Assembly: GCA_025363715.1 (NCBI GenBank) | Contig: JANYLR010000082.1 | Span: 26,330 to 90,329 of the forward strand | Source: Holophagaceae bacterium | GTDB lineage: Bacteria; Acidobacteriota; Holophagae; Holophagales; Holophagaceae | DNA: 64,000 nt | Direction of reading: 5' to 3' | Shown: positions 46,109 to 55,541 of the stretch, piece after piece | Layout: each line of letters starts with the position of its first letter | Position numbering within the stretch: the stretch's first letter is position 1 | Notes under the pieces: generated by a model | Told to the model about the DNA's origin: nothing | The model's input: the letters and a program-made list of their open reading frames with translations, nothing else | Databases searched by the model: none | Program-made: the position numbers and the translations under genes

Positions 46109-49100
46109 ATGAGAAGAAACCATCTGCCTACCGTTGTCCTGACGGTGTTCGCGCTTTCGGTTGTGGCCCACGCACAAACCAGTCAGACGTCCGGAGCCAT
46201 TAAAGGCATCATCAAGGATCGGAATGGTCGGGTCGTCAACGGAGCCACAGTCCGGATTCTGAATATTGAGACCGGGGTGAGCCGTAGCACCCGAACTGGG
46301 ACAGGGGGAGAATACAGCTTCCCATTGCTGCCCACGGGCACCTATGAGGTCACTGTCTCAGCTCTCGGCTATAGGCCGATCAAGGATACTGGGATCAAGA
46401 TCACGCTTGGAAATATGGCCATCGTCAGCCCGCTGCTTGAAGTCTCCGAAGCGAGTGCCACGGTGGAAGTCCTAGGCTCAGCTGGCAATGTGGACGTCCA
46501 GCAGGTAAACACCGTGGCCACCATCGATCAGAGCCTGGTGGAGTCAATTCCCCTCGTGACCCGCAACTTCACAGACGTCGCCAAACTTGCTCCCGGCGTC
46601 ACCGCGGGCTCTGGAAGCCCGGCGCGCCTAGTGGTTGAAGGAGGCCGCCAGATCTTCAATGCCATCCAGATCGACGGCGCCAGCAACAACTCCGCCTTCT
46701 TCAGCGAACAGCGCGGTGGCGTCTATACGCCCTTCATCTTCGGGGCAGACACCATCAAGGAACTGCAGATCGTCACCAACGGTTTTGATGTGCAGTACGC
46801 CCATGCCGGCGCCACCATCAACGCGATCACCAAGGGCGGCACTAACGAAGTCACCGGCAGCGCCCTCTACCAAATGCGACGCACGGGCTGGACCGAACCC
46901 GCCCAGCATGCACCCTTTGGCAGCTCTACCGGCCTGGTGCGGACCAACGACTCCAGCAATATCAACTTCAACATCGGCGGAGCACTGGTCAAGGACAAGC
47001 TGTTCTACTTCTTCGGCATCGAGCGCTACAACCGCAAGATCACCGCCACCCCTGCCGCTACCACGGTCTCGGCCGCGACTGCAGGTGACGGGAATACTGC
47101 GACGGACCTGAACGCCTTCCTGGCCTCTCCCCTGGGTGGCATCGTCACCAACCGGAGTGGCCTCACCCTGGCGCAGGAATTCGGCAATCCCGGGGCAGGT
47201 GTTCCCGCCCACTCATACCCCATGGAAAACACCAACACCGTTTATTTCGGCCGATTGGATTGGGTTGCCAGCCCGAACCACCGGTTCGTGCTGCGCAGCA
47301 ACTTTCAGGACATGACGGACACGCTGCAGAACACGAGCGCCAGCCCCAACAACGCCGAGAGCAACAACATTCCGACCAAGGTCCAGTCCATCAGCTGGGT
47401 ACTGGAGGCCAACAACATCTGGACCAACGAGCTGTTCACCGAGAGCCGCCTGCAGTTGGCCCGCGAGGCCCGCCCCATGCGCAACAACGCCGCACCCGGC
47501 GTGCCCGCCATCGCGATCCCGACCTCCGCGACCAACATGTCCTTCGGAACCAAGACTTCGACCCCCCGCGAAAGCAACGAGATCACCACCCAGTTCTTCA
47601 GTGCCACCACCTGGACCCATGGGGACCTGCAGCTGAAGGGTGGTGTGGACCTCCTTCGCGTGGATGAGGACAACCAGTTCTTCCAGAACAATGCCGGTTC
47701 CTGGCGGTTCGACACCTACGCCGGTGCCGCGGCCTGGGCCAACGGCACCCTGGCAGCGGTAACGCCCGGTGGCATCACCTACGCCGGGGGTGTAAGCCCC
47801 TATTTCGGCCGCATCCCCATGAAGACCGGCACGGACGGCTTCTTCGGGCAGGTCCAGTACTCCGGCCTGCTCAACAAGCAGCTCATCGTCACGGCGGGGT
47901 TTCGCAGGAACAAGCAGACCTTCTCTGACAATCCGCATCCGAACACCAACTTCAAGGGCCTTGACCAGGGTTATGGTGGCAGCACCACGGATCCGCGCAT
48001 CGCCTTCAGCTATGACCTGAACGGTCAGGGCAAGACGGTGATCCGCGGCGGCTACGGTACCTTCACCAGTCCCACGCCCCTGCTGCTGCACTCCAATACC
48101 ATGACCGGCAACGGGCAGATCATCACCAACTACTCCTTCGCCCTCAACAAGACGAATGTCTCGAATGTCGCCCTCTTCAACTCCGGCTTGCTCAGCAGCG
48201 CCAACCTCCTGAGTGGAACCAACCTGAGGAAGGCCACGGATGCCGAATTGGCGGCCATCGCCTCTGGCGGGCTCTTCACTGCCGGGGCCTCCCCCACCTC
48301 CCTCTGGGACCCTAACAACAAGCTTTCGCAGTCCAAGAAGGTCAACCTCGGTGTAGAGCATGACCTCGGCAACAAGCTTGTCGTCGGGGTCAGCGCCACC
48401 TACGTCAAGTACGAGCACCTCCAGCGCTTCGAGAACATCAACCTCGGGCAGCTGGACGGAACCGGCACCCTCATCGCCGGCGGCTACTACAGCGACGGCT
48501 ACGCCTCCACCAATAACGCCTGGACCACCGCCACTCGGCCAGGTTTTGCTGTCGTCGCGGGTCGACGGGTCGATTTTGGCCCTGCCGCCACGGTGCCAGG
48601 CAATCCGGTGGGCGGATTCAGCGACGTCTATCTGGTGAAGACCGACGGCTACGGTGACTATCGCGGCATCAGCTTCACCATGAAGAAGACCTGGGACGAC
48701 CACATGGGCCTGATCGCCAATGCCACCTGGTCGAAAGCCAAAGACACGGGCTCCTTCGAACGGGGCACCTACACCTCCGCGAGTACCGACTTCACCAGTG
48801 AGCTCGGCGCATCCCTGACCCCCGATCCCCAGAGCCCCGCCTCCAACTATGGCTATGGCGATAGTGATCGGCGTCTGGTGGCCAACGCCGTGTTCTATTT
48901 CTCCATCGGCGAGGCGGTGGATGTCGCGCTCCGCGGCGTTTTCCAGAGCGGCCTGCCCTACTCCGCCTACTACTCAAACGATGTGAACGGCGACAACATG
49001 GCCAACCACATCGTGGCCGGACACGACCGGAACGATCAGCGCCAGCCGAGCTTCACTCAGTTTGACCTGCGCGTCGCCCGCACCTTCAGGATCACCAAGC

Positions 49101-49288
49101 GTTTCCAGGTGGACGGCATTCTGGATATCTACAACCTCTTCAACAAGTCCGATTTCTTCGTCCCAACGGCCAGCTACAAGTGGGGCACGAGCGCTGCCAC
49201 GGTTCCGGTCACGGCCTTCGGGCAGCTGAGAAACGTGGATCTCAACAAGACTCGTGAAGTCCAGTTGGGCCTCCGCATCAAGTTCTGA
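46109..49288 (+). CDS. TonB-dependent receptor-like outer-membrane protein with carboxypeptidase-regulatory domain
   Basis: A 1059-residue outer-membrane protein. A signal peptide (1-22) is followed by a carboxypeptidase-regulatory-like beta-sandwich (about 28-115, GAIKGIIKDRNGRVVNGATV and GTYEVTVSALGY), a plug-like region (VNTVATIDQSLVESIP, RNFTDVAKLAPGV) and a long barrel ending in LGLRIKF. This large OmpA/TonB-receptor-like family is abundant in Acidobacteriota and is thought to import polymers or peptides. Substrate unknown. GGAGG precedes the ATG. It is a separate unit flanked by a terminator. Confidence 0.88.
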   Translation: MRRNHLPTVVLTVFALSVVAHAQTSQTSGAIKGIIKDRNGRVVNGATVRILNIETGVSRSTRTGTGGEYSFPLLPTGTYEVTVSALGYRPIKDTGIKITLGNMAIVSPLLEVSEASATVEVLGSAGNVDVQQVNTVATIDQSLVESIPLVTRNFTDVAKLAPGVTAGSGSPARLVVEGGRQIFNAIQIDGASNNSAFFSEQRGGVYTPFIFGADTIKELQIVTNGFDVQYAHAGATINAITKGGTNEVTGSALYQMRRTGWTEPAQHAPFGSSTGLVRTNDSSNINFNIGGALVKDKLFYFFGIERYNRKITATPAATTVSAATAGDGNTATDLNAFLASPLGGIVTNRSGLTLAQEFGNPGAGVPAHSYPMENTNTVYFGRLDWVASPNHRFVLRSNFQDMTDTLQNTSASPNNAESNNIPTKVQSISWVLEANNIWTNELFTESRLQLAREARPMRNNAAPGVPAIAIPTSATNMSFGTKTSTPRESNEITTQFFSATTWTHGDLQLKGGVDLLRVDEDNQFFQNNAGSWRFDTYAGAAAWANGTLAAVTPGGITYAGGVSPYFGRIPMKTGTDGFFGQVQYSGLLNKQLIVTAGFRRNKQTFSDNPHPNTNFKGLDQGYGGSTTDPRIAFSYDLNGQGKTVIRGGYGTFTSPTPLLLHSNTMTGNGQIITNYSFALNKTNVSNVALFNSGLLSSANLLSGTNLRKATDAELAAIASGGLFTAGASPTSLWDPNNKLSQSKKVNLGVEHDLGNKLVVGVSATYVKYEHLQRFENINLGQLDGTGTLIAGGYYSDGYASTNNAWTTATRPGFAVVAGRRVDFGPAATVPGNPVGGFSDVYLVKTDGYGDYRGISFTMKKTWDDHMGLIANATWSKAKDTGSFERGTYTSASTDFTSELGASLTPDPQSPASNYGYGDSDRRLVANAVFYFSIGEAVDVALRGVFQSGLPYSAYYSNDVNGDNMANHIVAGHDRNDQRQPSFTQFDLRVARTFRITKRFQVDGILDIYNLFNKSDFFVPTASYKWGTSAATVPVTAFGQLRNVDLNKTREVQLGLRIKF

Positions 49289-49304
49289 GCCACCGCTACC
49301 AGAA

Positions 49305-49329
49305 ACAGGCCCCCGCTCAGGGGGCCTGT
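49305..49329 (+). terminator. Terminator after the TonB-receptor-like gene
   Basis: Arms ACAGGCCCCC (49305-49314) and GGGGGCCTGT (49320-49329), loop GCTCA, followed by TCTTT. It is 17 bases after the stop. Confidence 0.85.
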
Positions 49330-49411
49330 TCTTTGGGTCAACTGATCCAAGAGTCAGGACTTCATCCAGATATCCTGGCCTCCAGGGCCATGGGACCCTA
49401 GGCTTGAGGAC

Positions 49412-50182
49412 ATGAAGATTCTTGCGCTGGGCGATGTGGTGGGGGAGCCGGGGCGGCGGCTGGTGGAGGCTTTCGTGCCCGAGCTGCGCCGGGAGACCGG
49501 CGCGGACCTGGTGGTGGTCAACGGCGAGAACGCCGCCCATGGCCACGGCATCTCGGAAAGCATCGCCAAGGATTGGTTCGACCGTTGCGGTGTGGATGTC
49601 ATCACCACGGGCAACCACTCCTTCGATGTGAAGGGCATCGAAAGCTATTACCGCCAGGAGCCCCGCCTATTGCGCCCCGCCAACCAGCCCCCGGATACGC
49701 CGGGGAGCGGCTGGATCAAGCTCCACATCCCCTCCGGCGCCGAGGTGCTGATCATCAACCTCATGGGTCGGGTGCACATGCCCACCTGTGATTGCCCCTT
49801 CCGCTGCGTGGATTCCATCCTGCAGAAGGAACGGGCCGACTTGGTGATCGTGGACATGCACGCCGAGGCCACCAGCGAAGCCCAAGCCATGGGCTACTAC
49901 CTGGATGGTCGCGCCACGGCGGTGCTGGGCACCCACACTCACGTCCCCACCCTGGATGCCAAGGTGCTGGCCGGCGGCACCGCCTACGTGACGGACATCG
50001 GCATGACCGGCCCCTACGAAGGCGTCATCGGCATGAAGAAGGAAGCCAGCATCGGCCGCTTCCTGAAGGTGCTTCGACCCAGGTACGAAGTGGCCGAGGG
50101 GGATCTGCAGCTCCACGCCATCCTCGTCACCACCGACGGCCGCAGGGCGACTGGCATCGAGCGGATCCTGCGCAGGCTTTGA
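49412..50182 (+). CDS. YmdB-family metallophosphoesterase
   Basis: A 256-residue phosphoesterase of the TIGR00282/YmdB family. It has ALGDVVGEPGRR, VVNGENAAHG, TTGNHSFD, DMHAEATSEA and GTHTHVPTLDA, which together hold the di-iron or di-metal ligands. Bacillus YmdB hydrolyses 2',3'-cyclic AMP and affects biofilm and motility. Here the role is not shown. It lies alone, followed by element E. Confidence 0.92.
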   Translation: MKILALGDVVGEPGRRLVEAFVPELRRETGADLVVVNGENAAHGHGISESIAKDWFDRCGVDVITTGNHSFDVKGIESYYRQEPRLLRPANQPPDTPGSGWIKLHIPSGAEVLIINLMGRVHMPTCDCPFRCVDSILQKERADLVIVDMHAEATSEAQAMGYYLDGRATAVLGTHTHVPTLDAKVLAGGTAYVTDIGMTGPYEGVIGMKKEASIGRFLKVLRPRYEVAEGDLQLHAILVTTDGRRATGIERILRRL

Positions 50183-50201
50183 AGAAGGCCAAAGATTGAA
50201 T

Positions 50202-50367
50202 TAAGCGGAGGAGGGCGGAGGGGCTGAGGAAAGCGGAGAAAATGACCACTCTTCTGCCCAGTTCACCCTTTGCGCAGAGCTTTCTAGCCACAACTCGCCC
50301 GGCCAACAGATAAGCAAGAGCAAGGATTTCTCCGCTCTCCCCCGCTTTTCCGCATTCCTCAGCTTAC
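50202..50367. repeat. Inverted repeat of GCGGAGG-type units (element E)
   Basis: Arms of about 40 bases (50202-50242 and 50327-50367) are imperfect reverse complements with units AAGCGGAGGAG, GGCTGAGGAA and GAGCGGAGAAA, separated by 84 bases. It resembles element D. The whole gap from 50183 to 50403 holds no gene. Confidence 0.8.
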
Positions 50368-50403
50368 TTCCCGATTCTTTTCGCCCTGCAACCCGGAATA
50401 GCC

Positions 50404-50706
50404 TCAGCGGCTGTACCTTCGCAGCATCCGCATATTCCTGCGGTACGCGACTCCCCGGGTGAAGTTGATGGCCACTTGGCGGGGGAAGCGGGTGATGGAG
50501 CTGGCCAGGGTGATGAAGGTGCGGACAGTCTGGGCCGGTCCCCGGCCCTGGCGGCTGGCGTTGTCGTAGTAGACCATCAGAGCCTGGCGCATGGTGGCCC
50601 GCGGCAGATTGAAGAGGCCATAGCTCTCGATGACATCGTGGTTGATGCGACGGGTGCCGTCCTGCTCGGTGACGATGAGGTCCTCGGGGCGGATTTCCTG
50701 GCTCAT
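50404..50706 (-). CDS. Small hypothetical protein
   Basis: A 100-residue basic protein with no membrane segment or motif I recognise. The C-terminus is strongly basic (RRNMRMLRRYSR). AGGAG precedes the ATG, supporting expression. It stands between element E and the aquaporin gene. Confidence 0.6.
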   Translation of the reverse strand: MSQEIRPEDLIVTEQDGTRRINHDVIESYGLFNLPRATMRQALMVYYDNASRQGRGPAQTVRTFITLASSITRFPRQVAINFTRGVAYRRNMRMLRRYSR

Positions 50707-50782
50707 GGCAACTCCTGGGTCAAAAGTGTATCGGCCCAGGTCAGGGTTTGCTCAAGCCATGCCAAAAGGGGTGGCTAAGTCC

Positions 50783-51460
50783 CTATTCCTCCAGCTTCGG
50801 GAACAGGAACCCCGCCAGGGCGGCGCCGATGAGGGGGGCCACCCAAAAGAGCCAGAGCTGGGAGAGGGCCCAGCCGCCCACGAAGAGGGCCGGGCCGGTG
50901 CTGCGGGCCGGGTTCACCGAGGTGTTGGTGACGGGAATGCTGATGAGGTGGATGAGCGTCAGGCAGAGCCCGATGGCGATGGGCGCGAAGCCCGGCGCCG
51001 CCTTCTTGGCCGTGCTGCCGAGGATTACCAAGAGGAAGAAGAAGGTCATCACCACTTCCGTCAGGAAGGCCGCACCGAGGCTGTACTTGCCTGGGGAGTG
51101 ATCGCCGAAGCCATTGCTCGCGAAGCCGCCGATGGCGGAGCCATTGCCGGTGGCGATCACATAAAGGATGGCCGAGGCTGCCACGGCCCCCGCCACCTGG
51201 GCGATCCAGTAGCCGAGCAGGTCCTTGTAGGGGAAGCGCCCGCCCACGGCCAGGCCCAGGGTCACGGCGGGGTTCAAGTGGCAGCCGGAGATGGGCCCGA
51301 TGGCATAGGCCATGGTCAGCACGGTCAGGCCGAAGGCCAAGCTGACGCCATGGAGGCCGATGCCCACGCCCGGGAAGGCCGCCGCCAGCACGGCGCTGCC
51401 GCAGCCGCCCAGCACCAGCCAGAGGGTTCCAAAGAATTCCGCCGCAAGCCGCCTGTTCAC
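50783..51460 (-). CDS. aqpZ: Aquaporin Z-like major intrinsic protein
   Basis: A 225-residue MIP channel with six helices and both NPA boxes: HLNPAVTLG and [11 protein letters not shown]. The residues around them (GCHLNPAV, arginine after the second NPA) fit a water-selective AqpZ-type channel rather than a glycerol facilitator. The start is GTG behind AGGAGG. It is a stand-alone gene. Confidence 0.94.
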   Translation of the reverse strand: MNRRLAAEFFGTLWLVLGGCGSAVLAAAFPGVGIGLHGVSLAFGLTVLTMAYAIGPISGCHLNPAVTLGLAVGGRFPYKDLLGYWIAQVAGAVAASAILYVIATGNGSAIGGFASNGFGDHSPGKYSLGAAFLTEVVMTFFFLLVILGSTAKKAAPGFAPIAIGLCLTLIHLISIPVTNTSVNPARSTGPALFVGGWALSQLWLFWVAPLIGAALAGFLFPKLEE

Positions 51461-51545
51461 AAATTCCTCCTGGGAAGAAAAAGCGCACGAAAAGATGAGT
51501 CGCGCTCAGTCTAGCGGCCTGCCCCTGGCTTGCAAGGGGAAGCGC

Positions 51546-52361
51546 TCAGGAGAGCCTGGCCCAGCCCTCGATATACAGGTTGAAGCCCGGATCGGTGGCG
51601 GCCTTCTGCTGCACCAGGGCCCTGATCTGGGCTTCCTCGGCCTCCATCTGCTCCGGTGTCAGGTGGCCCGAGAGGGTCATGGCCCGCAGCCACACCAGAA
51701 ACGTGGTGAGGGCATCAAACTGGTTGTAGCGGACGATGCCCGCGATATCTCCGGCCCGCCAGAGGTCGATGACGTTCTTGCCGTCCGTGCCCAGCTTGCC
51801 CGGAATACCGCAGGCCGTGGCCAGCTCGTGCAGCGTGGACGAGGCCTTGCCCCAGGCCCCGGTGATCTCCCGCAGATCGATGTGCTGGTTGCCGTAGCGG
51901 TCGAAGAAATCACCCGGGGCCCACTTCTCGGCGCTGCGGCCCAGGCCCGGGATGGACAGCCGGTGCACCATGGCCCGCTGCACCAGGATGGGCAGGTCCG
52001 CATCCCGGGAGTTGAAGCCCACCAGCTGGGGCTTCCGGTCGCCCATGGCCACAAGGAAGCGGCGCAGCAGGTCGTCCTCCGGCAGCGCCTCCGGGCCCTC
52101 CGGCAGGGCGTAGAGCCGGTGCTGCACCTCGTTGTGTTTCACCGTGCGGATCACCGCCGCGATGGACACCACGCGGCAGAGGATGGTCTTCAGGTAGGGC
52201 CGGGGATCGGCTTCGGTGGCCCCGCCATAGGCCCACATGCGTTCGATGACCGCCTCATCCGGCAGGTCCCCGGGCAGGTCCAGCACACGGCGGCCCGTCG
52301 CGGGATCCGGCACCCATTCTGCATCGAAGGCGAAGATCTGGTGGTGGGGGGGTCGCAGCAT
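51546..52361 (-). CDS. Predicted 3'-5' exonuclease, PolB-like (DNA_pol_B_exo2)
   Basis: A 271-residue DEDD-type nuclease domain. It has FAFDAEWVPD (ExoI), QLVGFNSRDADLPIL (ExoII) and RYNQFDALTTFLVW (ExoIII), with acidic residues in the expected spots. It resembles the family of stand-alone polymerase-B exonuclease domains with an unclear job in nucleic acid processing. I chose the ATG at 52361; the open frame continues upstream through the DoxX gene on another frame. DoxX ends 8 bases upstream. Confidence 0.87.
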   Translation of the reverse strand: MLRPPHHQIFAFDAEWVPDPATGRRVLDLPGDLPDEAVIERMWAYGGATEADPRPYLKTILCRVVSIAAVIRTVKHNEVQHRLYALPEGPEALPEDDLLRRFLVAMGDRKPQLVGFNSRDADLPILVQRAMVHRLSIPGLGRSAEKWAPGDFFDRYGNQHIDLREITGAWGKASSTLHELATACGIPGKLGTDGKNVIDLWRAGDIAGIVRYNQFDALTTFLVWLRAMTLSGHLTPEQMEAEEAQIRALVQQKAATDPGFNLYIEGWARLS

Positions 52362-52368
52362 CGGTCGC

Positions 52369-52725
52369 CTACCTTTCCAGGGCCCATTTGCCACCACCGC
52401 CGATGGCGCAGGCCAGCCCTGCCAGCAATCGGAACAGGCCGCCCAGGTTCGACAGCAGACCTGCCCCGTGGAGCCAGCCGTGCACCAGGGGCCAGCCCAG
52501 GAACGCGGCCAGTAGTCCCGCCGCAGCAGGCACCCAAATGCCCACCACAATGAGAGCACCGCAAGCCAGTTCACCCAGGGCCAGCCCCCAAGTAGTGGCG
52601 TGGGCCAGCGTAATGGTGCCGTGGGCCTGGCGGAGGACAGGGAAGGCCTGCAGCACCGCCATCCCGCCCACCGCCACGCGCAGGAGGAGGAATGCCCAAT
52701 CAATGCGAGTCTTGGATGCAGCCAT
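52369..52725 (-). CDS. DoxX family membrane protein
   Basis: A 118-residue membrane protein with four helices and the DoxX-like pattern LLLRVAVGGMAVLQA and GELACGALIVVG. Members are linked to quinone- or thiol-redox functions, but the role here is unknown. GGGGAC precedes the ATG at 52725. It is followed by the exonuclease gene on the same strand and is divergent from the HAD gene. Confidence 0.8.
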   Translation of the reverse strand: MAASKTRIDWAFLLLRVAVGGMAVLQAFPVLRQAHGTITLAHATTWGLALGELACGALIVVGIWVPAAAGLLAAFLGWPLVHGWLHGAGLLSNLGGLFRLLAGLACAIGGGGKWALER

Positions 52726-52779
52726 GGTGTCCCCGGGGTAGGCTCCATTGTAGGCTGGGGGTTTTCCACAGGGACACCC

Positions 52780-53466
52780 ATGCGCCGAACCCTGGCCTTC
52801 GATGCCGACGACACCCTCTGGCATAACGAGGGCCACTATGCCGAGACCCAGGAGTCCTTCCGGGCCCTGCTGCGGCCCTTCCACGACGACGCCTGGATCG
52901 ACGCCCGCCTGCACGACACGGAGATGCGGAACCTCCAGCACTACGGCTACGGGATCAAGGGCTTCACCCTGTCCATGATCGAAACGGCCCTGGAACTCAC
53001 CGAGGATCGCCTGGACGGCGCGGGCATCCGGCGGGTGGTCGAACTGGGCAAGGCCATGCTGGACAAGCCGGTGGCGCCCCTGCCCGGCGTGACCGAGGTG
53101 GTGCAGGAACTGGCCGGAGAGTTCGATCTCATGGTGATCACCAAGGGGGATCTCTTTGATCAGGAGACCAAACTCGTGAAGTCGGGGCTCGGCCTACACT
53201 TTTCGAAGGTCGAGATCGTCTCGGAGAAGGATGAGAGCACCTATGCGGCCATTCTCGAGCGCCAGGGCATCCCCGCTTCCAGGTTCACCATGGTGGGCAA
53301 TTCCGTGAAGTCCGACATCCTGCCAGTCCTGGCCCTGGGCGGCCGCGCCATCCATATTCCCTACCACCTGACCTGGACCCACGAAGTGGTCGACAGCCCC
53401 GTGGAAGCCTCCTTCCCGGTGCTCAAGTCCATCCGGGATCTGCCCGCCCTGCTCCGGAGCTGGTGA
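52780..53466 (+). CDS. HAD-superfamily hydrolase
   Basis: A 228-residue HAD phosphatase with motif I DADDTLW, a threonine in VITKGD for motif II, the motif III lysine in VEIVSEKDEST and motif IV as VGNSVKSDILP. The cap is helical. Substrate unknown; the family covers sugar phosphates and nucleotides. The ATG at 52780 follows GGGA. Confidence 0.88.
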   Translation: MRRTLAFDADDTLWHNEGHYAETQESFRALLRPFHDDAWIDARLHDTEMRNLQHYGYGIKGFTLSMIETALELTEDRLDGAGIRRVVELGKAMLDKPVAPLPGVTEVVQELAGEFDLMVITKGDLFDQETKLVKSGLGLHFSKVEIVSEKDESTYAAILERQGIPASRFTMVGNSVKSDILPVLALGGRAIHIPYHLTWTHEVVDSPVEASFPVLKSIRDLPALLRSW

Positions 53467-53562
53467 CGGACGCCCCGGGCATCCGAGGTTAAGCTTGGGG
53501 ATCATCCCATTCCAAGCACACGATGGGCCCTGCGGGTGTCCCAGCCACGAGGAGAGATCACC

Positions 53563-54420
53563 ATGAGCATCCAGAGCATCGGCGTCATCGGCGCGGGCCA
53601 GATGGGCAACGGCATCGCCCACGTCGCCGCCCAGGCGGGCTTCAGTGTCCTCATGCAGGACATCACGGAGGCCTTCGCCGCCAAGGGCCTGGCCACCATC
53701 GACAAGAACCTCCAGCGGGGCGTGGACAAGGGCAAGATGACGGTCGAGGAGAAGGCTGCCACGCTGGGCCGCGTCCGCACCACCACTAAGCTGGAGGATC
53801 TGGCGGACTGCGACCTCGTCATCGAAGCCGCCCCCGAGAAGTGGGAGCTGAAGAAGCAGCTCTTCGAGACCCTGGATGCCGTCTGCAAGCCGGGCGCCAT
53901 CCTGGCCTCCAACACCAGCAGCATCTCCATCACCAAGCTGGCTGCCATCACAAAGCGGCCCGGCGCCTTCATCGGCATGCACTTCATGAACCCCGTGCCG
54001 GTCATGCAGCTCATCGAGGTGATCCGCGGCCTGGCCACCGATGACGCCACCTTCAATGCGGTCATGGAGCTGTCGAAGCAGCTGGGCAAGACCCCCATCG
54101 CCTGCAACGACTTCCCGGGCTTCGTGAGCAACCGCGTGCTGCTTCCCATGATCAACGAGGCCATCTACGCGCTCTACGAGGGCGTGGCAACCGTGGAGAG
54201 CATCGACGGCATCATGAAGCTGGGCATGAACCACCCCATGGGCCCCCTCACCCTGGCGGATTTCATCGGCCTGGACACCTGCCTCTTCATCCTCAACGTG
54301 CTGCACGAGGGCCTGGGCGATCCCAAATACCGCCCCTGCCCCCTGCTCATCAAATATGTCGATGCCGGGTGGCTGGGCAAGAAGTCGGGCCGCGGCTTCT
54401 ACGACTACGCCAAGAGCTGA
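53563..54420 (+). CDS. 3-hydroxybutyryl-CoA dehydrogenase
   Basis: A 285-residue Hbd/PaaH-type dehydrogenase. It has [17 protein letters not shown], the catalytic His in [11 protein letters not shown] and a C-terminal [17 protein letters not shown]. It interconverts 3-hydroxybutyryl-CoA and acetoacetyl-CoA with NAD(P). Length and motifs fit the single-domain enzyme rather than a FadB-type fusion. GAGGAGA precedes the ATG at 53563. It complements the enoyl-CoA hydratase and short-chain acyl-CoA dehydrogenase elsewhere in the window. Confidence 0.94.
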   Translation: MSIQSIGVIGAGQMGNGIAHVAAQAGFSVLMQDITEAFAAKGLATIDKNLQRGVDKGKMTVEEKAATLGRVRTTTKLEDLADCDLVIEAAPEKWELKKQLFETLDAVCKPGAILASNTSSISITKLAAITKRPGAFIGMHFMNPVPVMQLIEVIRGLATDDATFNAVMELSKQLGKTPIACNDFPGFVSNRVLLPMINEAIYALYEGVATVESIDGIMKLGMNHPMGPLTLADFIGLDTCLFILNVLHEGLGDPKYRPCPLLIKYVDAGWLGKKSGRGFYDYAKS

Positions 54421-54500
54421 GCACGTCGCGCCCAGCCCGGGGCCCCATTCCGGCCTGGTACCGGTAGAATGTTTGTTTGAAACAATCGAGAGGAGCATCA

Positions 54501-55421
54501 ATGGCCACCGCCCGCGTGCGTGAAATCCTGTCCTGGTACAGCTCGGAAAATCCGGGCGTGAAGGCCAATCTGGCCCGCATGATGAACACGGGCCGCCTGG
54601 CCGGAACGGGCAAGTTCGTGATCCTGCCCGTGGACCAGGGCTTCGAACACGGCCCCGCCCGCAGCTTCGCGCCCAACCCTGCGGGCTACGACCCCCGCTA
54701 CCACGTGGAGCTGGCCATCGAATCCGGCTGCAACGCCTACGCGGCCCCCCTGGGCTTCATCGAACATGTGGCCTCCGACTACGCCGGCGACATCCCCCTC
54801 ATCCTCAAGCTCAACAACAGCGACTGCCTGAGCAAGGGCATCGAGCCCTGCAGCGCCATCACCGGCAGCGTGGAAGACGCCCTGCGCCTCGGCTGCGCCG
54901 CCATCGGCTACACCATCTACCCCGGCAGCGGCCTGCGCAACGAGCAGTACGAGACCCTGCGCGAGCTGATCCTGGAGGCCAAGGCCGTGGGCCTGCCCTC
55001 CATCGTGTGGGCCTATCCCCGGGGCACGGGGCTCTCCAAGGACGGCGAGACCGCCGTGGACGTGGCGGCCTACGCGGCCCAGATCGCCGCCCAGCTGGGC
55101 GCCCATGTCATCAAGGTGAAGCCTCCCAAGAAGCACCTGGAGGTGAAGGAAGCCGCCGCTACCTTCGAGAAGACCGGCATCCCCATCGACAGCATGGCGG
55201 ACCGCGTGAAGGAAGTGGTGCGCAGCGCCTTCGGCGGCCGCCGCATCGTCATCTTCAGTGGCGGCGAGGCCAAGGGCACCGAGGAAGTGCTGAAGGAAGT
55301 CAGCGAACTCGCAGCGGGCGGGGCCTTCGGCTCCATCATGGGCCGCAACGCCTTCCAGCGCCCCAAGGCCGAGGCCATCCAGCTGCTGCATGCGGTCATG
55401 GACATCTTCGCGAAGGCCTAG
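54501..55421 (+). CDS. fbaB: Class I fructose-bisphosphate aldolase (FbaB/DhnA type)
   Basis: A 306-residue class I aldolase of the archaeal-bacterial type. It has LPVDQGFEHGPARSF, an NSDCLSKG loop, VWAYPRG and the Schiff-base lysine region HVIKVKPPKK, then GGEAKGTEE. It splits fructose-1,6-bisphosphate without metal. GAGGAG precedes the ATG at 54501. Two hairpins follow its stop; it is convergent with prfC. Confidence 0.92.
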   Translation: MATARVREILSWYSSENPGVKANLARMMNTGRLAGTGKFVILPVDQGFEHGPARSFAPNPAGYDPRYHVELAIESGCNAYAAPLGFIEHVASDYAGDIPLILKLNNSDCLSKGIEPCSAITGSVEDALRLGCAAIGYTIYPGSGLRNEQYETLRELILEAKAVGLPSIVWAYPRGTGLSKDGETAVDVAAYAAQIAAQLGAHVIKVKPPKKHLEVKEAAATFEKTGIPIDSMADRVKEVVRSAFGGRRIVIFSGGEAKGTEEVLKEVSELAAGGAFGSIMGRNAFQRPKAEAIQLLHAVMDIFAKA

Positions 55422-55427
55422 GCTGGG

Positions 55428-55450
55428 CTCGGAACGCTGCGCGTTCCGAG
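55428..55450. repeat. Palindrome CTCGGAACGC after fbaB
   Basis: Perfect 10-base arms (55428-55437 and 55441-55450), loop TGC. A near-copy (one mismatch between the arms) is at 55509-55531. Together with the terminator between them, three hairpins fill the fbaB-prfC convergent gap. Confidence 0.7.
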
Positions 55451-55454
55451 GTGG

Positions 55455-55482
55455 AAAGAGCGGCGCATTTGCGCCGCTCTTT
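55455..55482 (+). terminator. Rho-independent terminator of fbaB
   Basis: Arms AAAGAGCGGCGC (55455-55466) and GCGCCGCTCTTT (55471-55482), loop ATTT, followed by TGTTT. Confidence 0.85.
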
Positions 55483-55508
55483 TGTTTCGCCTTTATGTCT
55501 TTCTCCCA

Positions 55509-55531
55509 CTCGGAATGCGCAGCATTTCGAG
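55509..55531. repeat. Near-copy palindrome before the prfC stop
   Basis: Arms CTCGGAATGC (55509-55518) and GCATTTCGAG (55522-55531), loop GCA. It resembles the palindrome at 55428 and may terminate prfC. Confidence 0.6.
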
Positions 55532-55541
55532 CCCCCCCGAG

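Noticed and set aside
47213..48703. Minus-strand open frame of 496 residues opposite the TonB-receptor-like gene
   Set aside because: Shadow of a strongly supported gene; Val/Gly/Ala-rich without domains.
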